This document shows positions 54,154 to 64,000 of a DNA stretch of 64,000 bases, piece after piece; the first letter of the stretch is position 1, and each line of letters begins with the position of its first letter. The stretch covers positions 1,364,001 through 1,428,000 of the forward strand of contig NZ_JAUSWX010000001.1 in the NCBI RefSeq assembly GCF_030815405.1, in the 5' to 3' direction. Made by a program: the position numbers and the translations under genes. The notes under the pieces are model-generated. The model did not search any database, was not told the origin of the DNA, and saw nothing but the letters and a program-made list of their open reading frames with translations. This stretch comes from Agromyces albus (GTDB lineage Bacteria; Actinomycetota; Actinomycetes; Actinomycetales; Microbacteriaceae).

Positions 54154-54777
54154 GTGGCTGGGGAGAGCGCGGGGGCGGTGGGGTCTCGTATATGGACGAT
54201 CCCGAACCTCCTCAGCATGCTCCGACTGGCACTCGTGCCGGTATTCCTCGTCTTCATCGTGCGTGGCGACGACATCGTCGCGCTCGTCGTGCTCGTGGTG
54301 GCGAGCTTCACCGACCTGCTCGACGGATATCTCGCCCGGAGGCTCGGGCAGGTGACCCGGCTCGGGCAGCTCCTCGACCCCGCGGCCGACCGCCTCTACA
54401 TCTTCGCGGCGCTCATCGGCCTCGCCGCTCGCGACCTCGTGCCCTGGTGGATCGTCGTGCTGATCGTGGCGCGCGACGTGTTCCTGCTCGTGCTCGGCGT
54501 TGTGCTCGCGAACCACGGCTACGGGCCCCTGCCCGTGCACCAGCTCGGGAAGGTTGCGACGTTCGCGCTCTTCTTCGGATTGCCCGTCATCATGCTCGGG
54601 TTCGCGTTCCCCGCCGTGGCGCCGGTCAGCGAACCCATCGGATGGGCGATCACGCTCTGGGGGGCCTTCCTTTACTGGTGGGCCGGCATCATCTACGCGA
54701 TCGAGACCGCGCGCGTCATCCGCATGCCGCGTGTGGAAGACGACCCGCGATCAGATACGCTTGAACAGGGAGGTTAG
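54154..54777 (+). CDS. CDP-alcohol phosphatidyltransferase (PgsA-type)
   Basis: 207 residues, with the synthase motif DG-x2-AR-x8-G-x3-D-x3-D in DLLDGYLARRLGQVTRLGQL plus DPAADRLY. Several membrane spans follow. It would make a phosphatidylglycerophosphate-type lipid; the Rv1822 equivalent is annotated PgsA2. GTG 54154 lies six bases after TAGGAT (54142-54147). It begins the garA-ftsR block. Confidence 0.9.
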   Translation: MAGESAGAVGSRIWTIPNLLSMLRLALVPVFLVFIVRGDDIVALVVLVVASFTDLLDGYLARRLGQVTRLGQLLDPAADRLYIFAALIGLAARDLVPWWIVVLIVARDVFLLVLGVVLANHGYGPLPVHQLGKVATFALFFGLPVIMLGFAFPAVAPVSEPIGWAITLWGAFLYWWAGIIYAIETARVIRMPRVEDDPRSDTLEQGG

Positions 54778-54779
54778 CC

Positions 54780-55301
54780 GTGGCGGATTCTGATATCACT
54801 CGGGCTGGCGGTACGAACGAGGCCGACGGCGAACCTTCGACGGCGACCACGGCTCATGCGCACGTCGGCAATACGAACGACAGCACGATCGGCTTCAGTC
54901 GTGAGGCGGCGGCACAGCTCAGCGCTGTCGATGCCGACACCACAGCCGAAGAGCAGGAGGCGATCGCGGCGTTGCCGTCCGGCTCGGCGCTCCTGATCGT
55001 GCGGCGCGGTCCCAACAGCGGGGCGCGGTTCCTGCTCGACACCGACGTCACGACCGTCGGGCGTCACCCCAATGCCGACATCTTCCTCGACGACGTCACC
55101 GTCTCGCGCAAGCACGCGGAGTTCCTCCGCCATGGCACCGCATTCGAGGTGAAAGACCTGAGTTCGCTCAACGGCACCTATTTCGACGGCGTGCGCATCG
55201 AGACCGCGCTGCTGAGCGATGGCGCCGAGGTGCAGATCGGCAAGTTCCGTCTCACCTTCTACGCATCCCGACGCGATCTGGCGCCGCTGGCGAGTTCCTA
55301 G
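54780..55301 (+). CDS. garA: FHA-domain regulator GarA/OdhI type
   Basis: 173 residues. The FHA domain starts LLIVRRGPNSGARFLLDTDV, with GRHPNADIFLDDVTVSRKHAEF and LSSLNGTYFDGVRIE, closely matching GarA. GarA restrains 2-oxoglutarate dehydrogenase and glutamate metabolism until its N-terminal ETT motif is phosphorylated by PknB/PknG. Here the corresponding place is NDSTIGF, with S35 and T36: the second Thr is kept and the first is Ser. GGGAGG precedes GTG 54780. The stop overlaps the next gene. Confidence 0.9.
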   Translation: MADSDITRAGGTNEADGEPSTATTAHAHVGNTNDSTIGFSREAAAQLSAVDADTTAEEQEAIAALPSGSALLIVRRGPNSGARFLLDTDVTTVGRHPNADIFLDDVTVSRKHAEFLRHGTAFEVKDLSSLNGTYFDGVRIETALLSDGAEVQIGKFRLTFYASRRDLAPLASS

Positions 55302-55993
55302 TGGCGGGCACCGCTGCGTCCACCCACGCGAGCGGCCAGGCCCCACTGCTCGGCATCGGTCAGGTTCTCGCGAGGCTTCAGCCCGAGTTCCCCGAGCTGA
55401 CCCCGTCGAAGCTGCGGTTCCTCGAGGAGCAGCGGCTCGTGGCACCGGCGCGTACGGCGTCCGGGTATCGCAAGTTCTCCAACGCCGATGTGGAGCGCAT
55501 CACGGTCGTGCTCTCGATGCAGCGCGACCACTACCTGCCGCTCAAGGTGATCCGTACCCATCTCGAAGCGATCGACGCGGGCGAGACACCGGCGCTGCCG
55601 GGTGCCACGAGCGCGGCGGCGTTCCTCGCGGGTGCCCGCCGGCTTCGCCGTGACGAGCTCATCGCACAGGCCGGCGCGACGGCTTCGCTGCTCGACGACG
55701 CCGTCTCCGCTTCGCTGCTGCCGGCCTCCGACCTCTACGGCGACGAGGCGCTCGCCACCCTGCGGGCGCTCGTCGCCCTGCGCAGCGTCGGCATCGAGCC
55801 CCGTCACCTGCGCGGCATGCGCGCCGCCGCCGAGCGTGAGGCGGCGCTCATCGAGCACGCCATCGCCCCTTCGCGGCGATCGGACGCGGCCGGCAAGGCA
55901 CGCGCCGCCGAGCGCGGGCTCGAGCTCGCCGGGCACCTCGACGCCGTGCACGCGAGCGTGCTGCGCAGCGCATTCAGCCGCCTCGCTCGGTGA
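55301..55993 (+). CDS. ftsR: MerR-family regulator, FtsR type
   Basis: 230 residues. The MerR domain has LTPSKLRFLEEQRLVAPART with ASGYRKFSNADVERITVVLS, and a long C-terminal helical domain follows. FtsR homologues next to garA control ftsZ in Corynebacterium and are present as Rv1828 in M. tuberculosis. GTG 55301 overlaps the garA TAG. Confidence 0.87.
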   Translation: MAGTAASTHASGQAPLLGIGQVLARLQPEFPELTPSKLRFLEEQRLVAPARTASGYRKFSNADVERITVVLSMQRDHYLPLKVIRTHLEAIDAGETPALPGATSAAAFLAGARRLRRDELIAQAGATASLLDDAVSASLLPASDLYGDEALATLRALVALRSVGIEPRHLRGMRAAAEREAALIEHAIAPSRRSDAAGKARAAERGLELAGHLDAVHASVLRSAFSRLAR

Positions 55994-56105
55994 TCGCGCG
56001 ACACGCCGTGACGTTCGGCCCGATGTGTTTGGCAGACCCCCCTCACGTGGGTAGCGTGGAACTCGCGCCGATGGGGTGCGAGGCGTGAGAGCGAGGGGCG
56101 ATCGG

Positions 56106-56660
56106 ATGAGTGAGCTCGACCAGACGGCACGCTCGCGGTACGACCTCGGCCTGCTCTTCACCGACGGCATGCCCGAGCACGACGACGCCGCGGGCTATCG
56201 CGGTGCGGTCGCTGCTCGAGCCGCGGGCATCAGCTACCGCCAGCTCGACTACTGGGCCCGCACGCAGCTCGTCGAACCGACCGTTCGCGGCGCAGCCGGG
56301 TCGGGATCGCAACGCCTCTACGGCTTCCGCGACATCCTCGTGCTGAAGCTCGTGAAGCGGCTCCTCGACACCGGCATCTCGCTGCAGCAGATCCGCACCG
56401 CGGTCACACAGCTGCGTGAGTCCGGCATCGATGACCTCGCACAGACCACGCTCATGAGCGACGGCGCGAGCGTGTACCTGTGCACGTCAGACGACGAGGT
56501 CATCGATCTCGTCAACCGCGGTCAGGGGGTGTTCGGCATCGCCGTCGGCAAGGTGCTCCGCGAGGTCGAGTCGACGCTCGTCGAGCTCGACACGCAACAT
56601 GCCGATCCTATGGACGAGCTCGCCGTGCGTCGCGGCGTGCAGTCGCGCAAGATCTCCTGA
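56106..56660 (+). CDS. MerR-family regulator, Rv1830 type
   Basis: 184 residues. DNA-binding region GISYRQLDYWARTQLVEPTV, then GSQRLYGFRDILVLKLVKRL and a C-terminal part with SVYLCTSDDEVIDLVNRGQG. It matches Rv1830, the second MerR of this block, linked in mycobacteria to growth and antibiotic tolerance. ATG 56106 is taken over 56076 because the family starts near there; TAGCGT at 56052-56057 may be the promoter. Confidence 0.87.
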   Translation: MSELDQTARSRYDLGLLFTDGMPEHDDAAGYRGAVAARAAGISYRQLDYWARTQLVEPTVRGAAGSGSQRLYGFRDILVLKLVKRLLDTGISLQQIRTAVTQLRESGIDDLAQTTLMSDGASVYLCTSDDEVIDLVNRGQGVFGIAVGKVLREVESTLVELDTQHADPMDELAVRRGVQSRKIS

Positions 56661-56767
56661 CGACCCTACGCGGCTCCTGAGCGGCGCGGTCGCCCGTTCC
56701 CGTGCAGCGCGGACGCGAAGTGGCCCCCGGCGCGCCCTATGCGGCCGTGCTGCCGACCGATGTGACG

Positions 56768-57601
56768 TCAGATGACGGTGGAGTCGATCTCGAGCGGGGT
56801 GCCCGCGTACTCGCCGATGCGGGCCGTGCGCAGCACCCGGTCGAGCAGCTGGTCGAAGTTGGCCGACATCTCCTCGGCGCTCTCGCCGGGCCACATGTGC
56901 AGCGGCTTCGCGGCGCCCTGCGCCTGCTGCAGCGAGGTGCGCTCGGGCAGCTGCGGAGAGAGTACGAGCGGGCCGAACATGTCGCGCAGTTCCTTGATGC
57001 GGAACTGGTGCTCGAGCGATTGCACGCGGGCGCGATTCACGATGATGCCGAGCGGCTGGAGCCTGGGGGAGAGGCCGCGCCGGATCTCCTCGATCGCGCG
57101 AAGTGCGCGGTCTGCCGCCGCGACCGAGAACAGTCCCGGTTCGGTGACCACGGCCACGCGGTCGCTCGCCGCCCAAGCGGTGCGCGTGAGCGCGTTGAGC
57201 GACGGTGCGCAGTCGATGAGCACGAGCTCGTAGTCGGCCTCGACATTGGCGAGGGCCTCCTCGAGCTTCCAGATGTCGCGGATCGACGGATGCGGCCCAT
57301 CGAAGTTGATGGCCGACGGGCTGCCGATCATCACGTCGATCGTGGACTGGGGGTTCGATCGCGCCCAGCCGCTCGGCGCGATCGCCGAGCGCACGATCTT
57401 CTCCTTGGGCGAGGCCAGCACGTCGGCGACGTTGAGATGGCCGGCGACTTGGATGTCCATTCCGGTCGAGACGTCGGACTGCGGATCGAGGTCGACGATG
57501 AGGGTCCGGACGCCGCGCGCGAACGCTGCCGACGCCAGTCCGAGGGTGACGGTCGTCTTGCCGACACCGCCCTTCAAGGAACTGACGCTGAGTACGTGCA
57601 C
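56768..57601 (-). CDS. ParA/MinD-family ATPase
   Basis: 277 residues. Walker [21 protein letters not shown], Walker B VDLDPQSDVSTG and DCAPSLNALTRTAW. No parB partner is nearby. Start GTG 57601 lies eight bases after TAACGT on the minus strand and has no ribosome site. Its role could be chromosome, chemoreceptor or cell-pole organisation; context does not tell. It is one of three ParA-type ATPases here. Confidence 0.88.
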   Translation of the reverse strand: MHVLSVSSLKGGVGKTTVTLGLASAAFARGVRTLIVDLDPQSDVSTGMDIQVAGHLNVADVLASPKEKIVRSAIAPSGWARSNPQSTIDVMIGSPSAINFDGPHPSIRDIWKLEEALANVEADYELVLIDCAPSLNALTRTAWAASDRVAVVTEPGLFSVAAADRALRAIEEIRRGLSPRLQPLGIIVNRARVQSLEHQFRIKELRDMFGPLVLSPQLPERTSLQQAQGAAKPLHMWPGESAEEMSANFDQLLDRVLRTARIGEYAGTPLEIDSTVI

Positions 57602-57676
57602 GAACAGATACGTTACCTTTACTACTCAGTCGATACCTAAACGTTCGCTGTGCGGAAAACCGTCTGAAAGGCCTGC

Positions 57677-60600
57677 ATGTTCACGAAGATCCTGGTAGCC
57701 AATCGCGGTGAGATCGCCATTCGCGCGTTTCGTGCAGCCGTCGAGCTCGGTGCGAAGACCGTCGCGGTGTATCCCTTCGAGGATCGCAATTCGCTGCATC
57801 GCCTGAAAGCGGATGAGGCCTACCAGATCGGCGAGCCGGGGCATCCGGTGCGGGCCTACCTCGACGTGTCGGAGATCATTCGCGTGGCGAAGGAATCGGG
57901 CGCCGACGCGATCTACCCCGGTTACGGGTTCCTCTCCGAGAACCCCGAGCTCGCGCAGGCGGCCGACGAGGCGGGCATCACGTTCATCGGGCCGCCGAAG
58001 CGCGTGCTCGAGATGGCGGGCAACAAGGTCACGGCGAAGGAGCACGCGATCGCGGCCGGGGTGCCGGTGTTGAAGTCCACGCCGCCGTCGCGCGACATCG
58101 AGACCCTCGTGGCCCAGGCCGAGGAGATCGGCTTCCCGATCTTCGCCAAGGCGGTCGCGGGCGGCGGCGGCCGCGGCATGCGCCGCGTCAACTCGAAGGA
58201 TGAGCTGCGCGGCTCCCTCGAAGAGGCCATGCGCGAGGCCGACAGCGCCTTCGGCGATCCGACGATGTTCCTCGAGCAGGCCGTCATCCGGCCGCGCCAC
58301 ATCGAGGTCCAGGTGCTCGCGGATGCCTCGGGCGAGACCGTGCACCTCTTCGAGCGCGACTGCTCGGTGCAGCGTCGCCACCAGAAGGTCATCGAGATCG
58401 CTCCGGCGCCGAATCTCTCCGACGACGTTCGGCAGGCGCTCTACACAGATGCGATCGCGTTCGCCCGGTCGATCGGCTACGTCAACGCCGGCACCGTCGA
58501 GTTCCTCCTCGACACGGCGGGGGAGCGGGCGGGGCAGCACGTCTTCATCGAGATGAACCCGCGAATCCAGGTCGAGCACACCGTGACCGAGGAGGTCACC
58601 GACGTCGACCTCGTCGTCTCGCAGATCCGTATCGCGGCAGGGGAGTCCCTCGCCGAGCTCGGCCTGCTGCAGGATTCGATCCGGCTCCGGGGTGCCGCCC
58701 TGCAGTGCCGCATCACGACCGAGGACCCCACGGCCGGGTTCCGCCCCGACACGGGCAGGATCACGACGTACCGCTCGCCGGGCGGTGCCGGCATCCGACT
58801 CGACGGCGGCACGGTGAACCCCGGCGCGCAGATCAGCCCCCATTTCGACTCGATGCTCGCGAAGCTCACGTGCCGCGGGCGCGACTACCCCGCCGCGGTG
58901 GCCCGTGCCAAACGCGCTCTCGCCGAGTTCCGCATCCGCGGCGTCTCGACGAACATCTCCTTCCTCCAGGCCGTGCTCGAAGATCCGTCGTTCGTCGCCG
59001 GCGACCTGAGCACCTCGTTCATCGATGAGCGCCCCGGTCTCCTGCGCGGTCGCGTCTCGAAGGACCGCGGCACGAAGATCCTGAACTGGCTCGCGGATGT
59101 CACGGTGAACCAGCCGAACGGACCGGCGCCCACGAGCGTGCACCCCGTCGAGAAGCTCCCGGCGATCGACGTGTCGACGCCCGCGCCCGACGGCTCCCGG
59201 CAGCGGCTGCTCGAGCTCGGCCCCGTGGGATTCGCCAGGGCACTCCGCGAGCAGGTCCCGCTCGCCGTGACCGAGACGACCTTCCGCGACGCCCACCAGT
59301 CGCTCCTCGCCACTCGCGTGCGCACGAGGGATCTCGTCGCCGTGGCGCCGTACGTCGCACGGATGACGCCCGAGCTCCTCTCGGTCGAGGCGTGGGGCGG
59401 AGCCACCTACGACGTCGCCCTCCGCTTCCTCGGCGAAGACCCCTGGGAGCGCCTCGCTGCGCTCCGCGAGGCACTGCCGAACATCAACATCCAGATGCTG
59501 CTTCGCGGACGCAACACCGTCGGCTACACGCCGTACCCGACCGAGGTGACCGACGCGTTCGTGCGCGAGGCCGCTGCCACCGGGGTCGACATCTTCCGGA
59601 TCTTCGACGCGCTCAACGACGTCTCGCAGATGCGTCCGGCGATCGATGCGGTGCTCGCGACCGGGCACGCGATCGCCGAGGTCTCACTCTGCTACACGGG
59701 CGACCTGCTCGATCCCGCCGAAGACCTGTACACGCTCGACTACTACCTCGGCCTCGCCGACGAGATGGTCGACGCAGGAGCGCACATTATCGCGATCAAG
59801 GACATGGCAGGCCTGCTCCGCCCCACGGCGGCTGAGCGGCTCGTCACGGCCCTGCGCGAACGCTTCGACCTGCCAGTGCACCTCCACACGCACGACACCG
59901 CAGGCGGGCAGCTGGCGACCCTGCTCGCGGCCAGTCGCGCCGGCGTCGACGCGGTCGACGTTGCGAGCGCGCCGATGGCCGGCACCACGAGCCAGCCCTC
60001 TGCGTCAGCGCTCGTCGCCGCGCTCGCGCACACCGAACGCGACACCGGCATCTCGCTGCAGGCCGTGGCCGACCTCGAGCCCTACTGGGAGGCGGTCCGC
60101 CGCGTCTACCGGCCCTTCGAGTCGGGCCTGCCCGGTCCCACCGGTCGCGTATACCACCACGAGATCCCCGGTGGGCAGCTCTCCAACCTGCGCCAGCAGG
60201 CGATCGCACTCGGCCTTGCCGACGATTTCGAGCTCATCGAAGACATGTACGCCGCGGCGAATACGATTCTCGGCCGAGTGCCGAAGGTGACACCGTCGTC
60301 GAAGGTCGTCGGCGACCTGGCCCTGCATCTCGCGGCGGTGAAGGCGGACCCCGCCGACTTCGCGGCGAACCCCGAGAAGTACGACGTGCCCGACTCGGTG
60401 GTCGGATTCATGGCCGGGGAGCTCGGCGACCTGCCGGGCGGCTGGCCTGAACCCTTCCGCACGAAGGTGCTCGCCGGCAGAGACGTGCGCATCGGCGTCA
60501 CGGAGCTCACCGATGAGCAGCAGGAGGCGCTGGAGGCAGACAGCATCACGCGCCGCTCGATGCTGAATGCGCTGCTCTTCCCGGCGCCCACGCGCCAGTT

Positions 60601-61081
60601 CGAGCAGATCCGCGAGCTCTTCGGGGATCTCTCGTCGGTCGACACGGCCGACTACCTCTACGGGCTCCGGCAGGGCGCCGAGCACGTCGTCGAGATCGAC
60701 AAGGGAGTGCGACTGTACGCCGGACTCGAGGCGATCGGCGAGGCCGACGACAAGGGCATGCGCACCGTGATGACCATCCTGAACGGCCAGTTGCGCCCCG
60801 TCTTCGTGCGCGACCGCAGCATCGTGGTCGAGACGCGAGCGGCCGAGAAGGCGGATGCCTCGCAGCCGGGCCAGATCGCCGCGCCGTTCTCCGGCGTGGT
60901 GACCCTGCAGACCGAGGTCGGTGCCGAGATCGCCGCCGGGCAGAGCGTCGCCTCCATCGAGGCGATGAAGATGGAGGCGGCCATCACCTCGCCCATCGCA
61001 GGAGTCATCGAGCGGGTGGCGATTCCCAAGACGCAGCAGGTCGAGGCGGGTGATCTCCTCGTCGTCGTGCGTCCGCGCTAG
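57677..61081 (+). CDS. pyc: Pyruvate carboxylase
   Basis: 1134 residues, a single-chain enzyme. Biotin carboxylase domain: ILVANRGEIAIRAFRAAVEL, GGGGRGMRRV and ERDCSVQRRHQKVIE. Carboxyltransferase domain: TETTFRDAHQSLLATRVRT, then AIKDMAGLLRP with metal His in HLHTHDTAGG. The C-terminal biotin carrier has EAMKMEA with the biotinylated Lys. It forms oxaloacetate from pyruvate and bicarbonate. GAAAGG precedes ATG 57677. Monocistronic; the next gene has its own ribosome site. Confidence 0.97.
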   Translation: MFTKILVANRGEIAIRAFRAAVELGAKTVAVYPFEDRNSLHRLKADEAYQIGEPGHPVRAYLDVSEIIRVAKESGADAIYPGYGFLSENPELAQAADEAGITFIGPPKRVLEMAGNKVTAKEHAIAAGVPVLKSTPPSRDIETLVAQAEEIGFPIFAKAVAGGGGRGMRRVNSKDELRGSLEEAMREADSAFGDPTMFLEQAVIRPRHIEVQVLADASGETVHLFERDCSVQRRHQKVIEIAPAPNLSDDVRQALYTDAIAFARSIGYVNAGTVEFLLDTAGERAGQHVFIEMNPRIQVEHTVTEEVTDVDLVVSQIRIAAGESLAELGLLQDSIRLRGAALQCRITTEDPTAGFRPDTGRITTYRSPGGAGIRLDGGTVNPGAQISPHFDSMLAKLTCRGRDYPAAVARAKRALAEFRIRGVSTNISFLQAVLEDPSFVAGDLSTSFIDERPGLLRGRVSKDRGTKILNWLADVTVNQPNGPAPTSVHPVEKLPAIDVSTPAPDGSRQRLLELGPVGFARALREQVPLAVTETTFRDAHQSLLATRVRTRDLVAVAPYVARMTPELLSVEAWGGATYDVALRFLGEDPWERLAALREALPNINIQMLLRGRNTVGYTPYPTEVTDAFVREAAATGVDIFRIFDALNDVSQMRPAIDAVLATGHAIAEVSLCYTGDLLDPAEDLYTLDYYLGLADEMVDAGAHIIAIKDMAGLLRPTAAERLVTALRERFDLPVHLHTHDTAGGQLATLLAASRAGVDAVDVASAPMAGTTSQPSASALVAALAHTERDTGISLQAVADLEPYWEAVRRVYRPFESGLPGPTGRVYHHEIPGGQLSNLRQQAIALGLADDFELIEDMYAAANTILGRVPKVTPSSKVVGDLALHLAAVKADPADFAANPEKYDVPDSVVGFMAGELGDLPGGWPEPFRTKVLAGRDVRIGVTELTDEQQEALEADSITRRSMLNALLFPAPTRQFEQIRELFGDLSSVDTADYLYGLRQGAEHVVEIDKGVRLYAGLEAIGEADDKGMRTVMTILNGQLRPVFVRDRSIVVETRAAEKADASQPGQIAAPFSGVVTLQTEVGAEIAAGQSVASIEAMKMEAAITSPIAGVIERVAIPKTQQVEAGDLLVVVRPR

Positions 61082-61118
61082 GCTGTGCATGCATTGGCGC
61101 TGATGAGGAGGGGTATCG

Positions 61119-62510
61119 GTGGCTGAGAACGAGAACGATCACAAGCCGGCGACCCGACGTGTGGGCGCGACCCGCACGACGGCCGTCGAGCACGGAGACC
61201 TGCCGCGGGCGAACCGCTCGCGCAGGGCAGACGCACTGCCCGAGAGCCTCGACCTCCGTGTCGACCTGCCGCCGGCACCCGTGCACGAGATGCCCGAAGA
61301 CGAGGTCGCCGTGGCGATCGACGAGGTCACGGTCAACCCCGGAGCCGTGGCGGAAGGCGCCCGGGGCACCATGTCGATCGAGGTGGTCACGCCCGCACTG
61401 CACGGCTCAGGCGCGCGCAGCGGCTACCGCCGCGAGCCCTCGCCCTACAGCGCCCTGCTCGCCTCGGATTCCGCACGCACGCCAAGCGAGCGGGTGAGCG
61501 CCGCCGTCGGCACCCACGTCGCCGTGGTCGAGGTGCCGGGTGACGAGGGCGAGCCCTCCGAGGTGCCCGAACGCCCCGAGTCGCTGACCGCCGATCGGCT
61601 CATCGACCTCAATCGCACGACCCGCCCGGCTCCGCACGGTGGCATGAACCGCTTCCTCTACGAGGCGTCGCTCCACCTCATCAACCTCGGCGACTCGGCG
61701 AAGGTGCGCGCGCACAAGGCCATGAGCCAGCGCATCCAGAAGCGCTTCGAGGGCGGCGCCCGCTTCGTGCCGGTGCTCACCCGCAAGGGCGGCGTCGGTA
61801 AGACGACCATCACGGCACTCCTGGGCATGGCTCTCGCCGATGCGCGCGACGACCGCGTGATCGCGATCGACGCGAACCCCGATCGAGGCACGCTCGCCGA
61901 ACGCGTCGACCGGCAGACCCGTGAGACGGTCCGCGACGTCGTGACGAAGGCCGCGTCGATCGGCGGATACACCGACTTCTCGTCGTTCGTCTCGCGCGAT
62001 GAGACCCGACTGGACATCCTCGCGTCCGACACCGACCCGACGCTGTCCGAGGCGTTCGACGACAACGACTACAACATCGTGGCGGGCCTCGCGGCGCGGT
62101 ACTACTCGATCGTCCTCACCGATTGCGGAACGGGCATCGTGCACTCCGTGATGAGCGCGACGCTGCAGCGCGCCGACTCCATCGTGGTCGTCTCCGGTGG
62201 CAGTGTCGACGAGGCGCGGCTCGCCTCCGAGACGCTCACCTGGCTCGAGGCGAACGGCTACGGCGAGCTCGTGCGCAATGCCATCGTGGCGATCAACCTC
62301 GCAACGCAAGGCACCCACCTCGTCAAGGTCGACGAGATCGAGGCGCACTTCCAGTCACGTGTGCGCGAGATCGTGCGCATTCCCTACGACCCGCAGCTCG
62401 CGGCCGGCTCGGTCGTGAACTGGCATGGATTGCGCCCCGTCACGCAGCACGCGGCGCGAGAACTGGCCGCCCTCGTGGTGGAAGGCCTGCCCGTCGACCG
62501 CGGGCATTGA
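61119..62510 (+). CDS. MinD/ParA-like ATPase with long disordered N-terminus
   Basis: 463 residues. Residues 1-185 are low complexity and probably disordered. Then [20 protein letters not shown] is a deviant Walker A, with [15 protein letters not shown] and [20 protein letters not shown] as Walker B and switch regions. Proteins of this layout occur near pyc in Microbacteriaceae and resemble MinD-like ATPases of type VII-like or division systems; the role is not known. GTG 61119 has GAGGAGGGG upstream. Confidence 0.85.
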   Translation: MAENENDHKPATRRVGATRTTAVEHGDLPRANRSRRADALPESLDLRVDLPPAPVHEMPEDEVAVAIDEVTVNPGAVAEGARGTMSIEVVTPALHGSGARSGYRREPSPYSALLASDSARTPSERVSAAVGTHVAVVEVPGDEGEPSEVPERPESLTADRLIDLNRTTRPAPHGGMNRFLYEASLHLINLGDSAKVRAHKAMSQRIQKRFEGGARFVPVLTRKGGVGKTTITALLGMALADARDDRVIAIDANPDRGTLAERVDRQTRETVRDVVTKAASIGGYTDFSSFVSRDETRLDILASDTDPTLSEAFDDNDYNIVAGLAARYYSIVLTDCGTGIVHSVMSATLQRADSIVVVSGGSVDEARLASETLTWLEANGYGELVRNAIVAINLATQGTHLVKVDEIEAHFQSRVREIVRIPYDPQLAAGSVVNWHGLRPVTQHAARELAALVVEGLPVDRGH

Positions 62511-62521
62511 TCGGAGCGCAA

Positions 62522-63013
62522 TTGCCGGAACGTCCCATTCGCCTGTTCGGCGACCCCGTCCTCAAAACCATCTCAGCCCCCGTCGAACAGGTCGACGATG
62601 GCGTGCGCGCGCTCGTCGACGACCTCCTCGACAGTGTGCGGATTCCCGGCCGGGCCGGCGTCGCCGCGGCGCAGATCGGGGTGAACGTCAGGGCGTTCAG
62701 CTACAACATCGAGGGTGAGGTCGGCTACATCCTGAATCCCGTCATCGTCGAGGTCTCGGGCGAGCCCGAACTCGTCGACGAGGGATGCCTGTCGGTGCCC
62801 GGTCTCTGGCACCCGACACCGAGACATCCGTTCGCGCGTGTTCGGGGCATCGACCTCGACGGCAACGAGATCGAGCTCGAGGGAACCGGCCTCATGGCCC
62901 AGGCGCTGCAGCATGAGACCGACCATCTCGACGGCATCCTCTACCTCGATCGACTCGAGAAGCCGCAGCGGCGTCTTGCGATGAAGCAGGTTCGCGAGTC
63001 CGACTGGTTCTAG
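62522..63013 (+). CDS. def: Peptide deformylase
   Basis: 163 residues. Motif 1 is GVAAAQIGV (commonly GxGLAAxQ), motif 2 EGCLSVPG with the metal Cys, and motif 3 QHETDHLDG with HExxH. It removes the formyl group from nascent proteins. Start TTG 62522 has GGAG six bases upstream; the open frame continues before it as antisense shadow. It lies just after the MinD-like gene. Confidence 0.93.
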   Translation: MPERPIRLFGDPVLKTISAPVEQVDDGVRALVDDLLDSVRIPGRAGVAAAQIGVNVRAFSYNIEGEVGYILNPVIVEVSGEPELVDEGCLSVPGLWHPTPRHPFARVRGIDLDGNEIELEGTGLMAQALQHETDHLDGILYLDRLEKPQRRLAMKQVRESDWF

Positions 63014-63038
63014 CGCCGAGCCCGCCGCGAACGAGAAT

Positions 63039-63064
63039 GGGCCCCCGCCGGTCGGCGAGGGCCC
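63039..63064. terminator. Hairpin terminator between convergent genes
   Basis: GGGCCCCCGCC (63039-63049) pairs with GGCGAGGGCCC (63054-63064), with one mismatch and a GGTC loop. It separates def from the acyl-CoA synthetase gene. Confidence 0.75.
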
Positions 63065-63084
63065 GTTCCGCTGTACTGCTCAGT

Positions 63085-64000
<916 letters not shown>

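Noticed and set aside
57626..59668. 680-codon minus-strand frame opposite pyc
   Set aside because: A typical high-GC shadow of pyruvate carboxylase, whose motifs are complete on the plus strand.

Overview
This 64 kb window is high-GC actinobacterial DNA. Gene order, codon use and protein families point to the family Microbacteriaceae (an Agromyces- or Microbacterium-like genome); the genus is my guess. Two blocks are colinear with conserved Mycobacterium tuberculosis regions. Positions 1-14.6 kb match Rv1692-Rv1713: HAD-IIA phosphatase, small protein, tlyA, nadK, recN, pyrG, NUDIX, xerD, parA, scpA, scpB, rluB, (tyrA), cmk, der. Positions 54.1-56.7 kb match the Rv1822-Rv1830 neighbourhood: pgsA-type synthase, garA, ftsR-type MerR, second MerR. 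These are followed by pyruvate carboxylase, ParA/MinD-family ATPases, peptide deformylase and an acyl-CoA synthetase that leaves the window.

Between the blocks lie about 39 kb of accessory genes on both strands. 14.6-22.9 kb holds an SRPBCC/DUF4166 pair, a standalone LigD-type polymerase, GNAT, CHAD and APH-like proteins, a deazaflavin oxidoreductase with an MpaB-type protein, and a MarR operon. 23-28 kb holds a PoxB-type pyruvate oxidase, tRNA-Pro(GGG) with its own promoter and terminator, a small gene behind a LexA-type SOS box, a zinc-ribbon CCA-type nucleotidyltransferase and a Mug glycosylase. 28-36 kb holds a CapA-like protein (frame disrupted), a MerR-SDR pair, a phosphodiesterase, a lipoprotein, and a redox cluster: soxR facing fdxA, a flavin reductase and a truncated superoxide dismutase. 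36-46 kb holds a secreted transglycosylase-like protein, YihY, LysR/EamA, an acyltransferase, a second LigD-type polymerase, and a short P450 with a PEP-mutase-family partner. 46-54 kb holds a broken RelA/SpoT-like synthetase, a metallo-beta-lactamase/epoxide-hydrolase fusion, a second transglycosylase-like paralogue and several small genes.

Three window-wide patterns matter. First, many start codons sit 6-7 bases after a TANNNT-type -10 box and lack a Shine-Dalgarno sequence, so leaderless transcription appears common; genes inside operons use ATGA/GTGA overlaps and clear Shine-Dalgarno motifs. Second, at least four genes (the small gene upstream of tlyA, der, capA-like, relA-like) are each restored to family length by removing a single base, which suggests residual assembly indels or real decay. 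Third, the best regulatory finds are a MerR-type 19-bp-spacer promoter with a SoxR box, an SOS box on an unknown small gene, and a 38-base element shared by the two transglycosylase paralogues.
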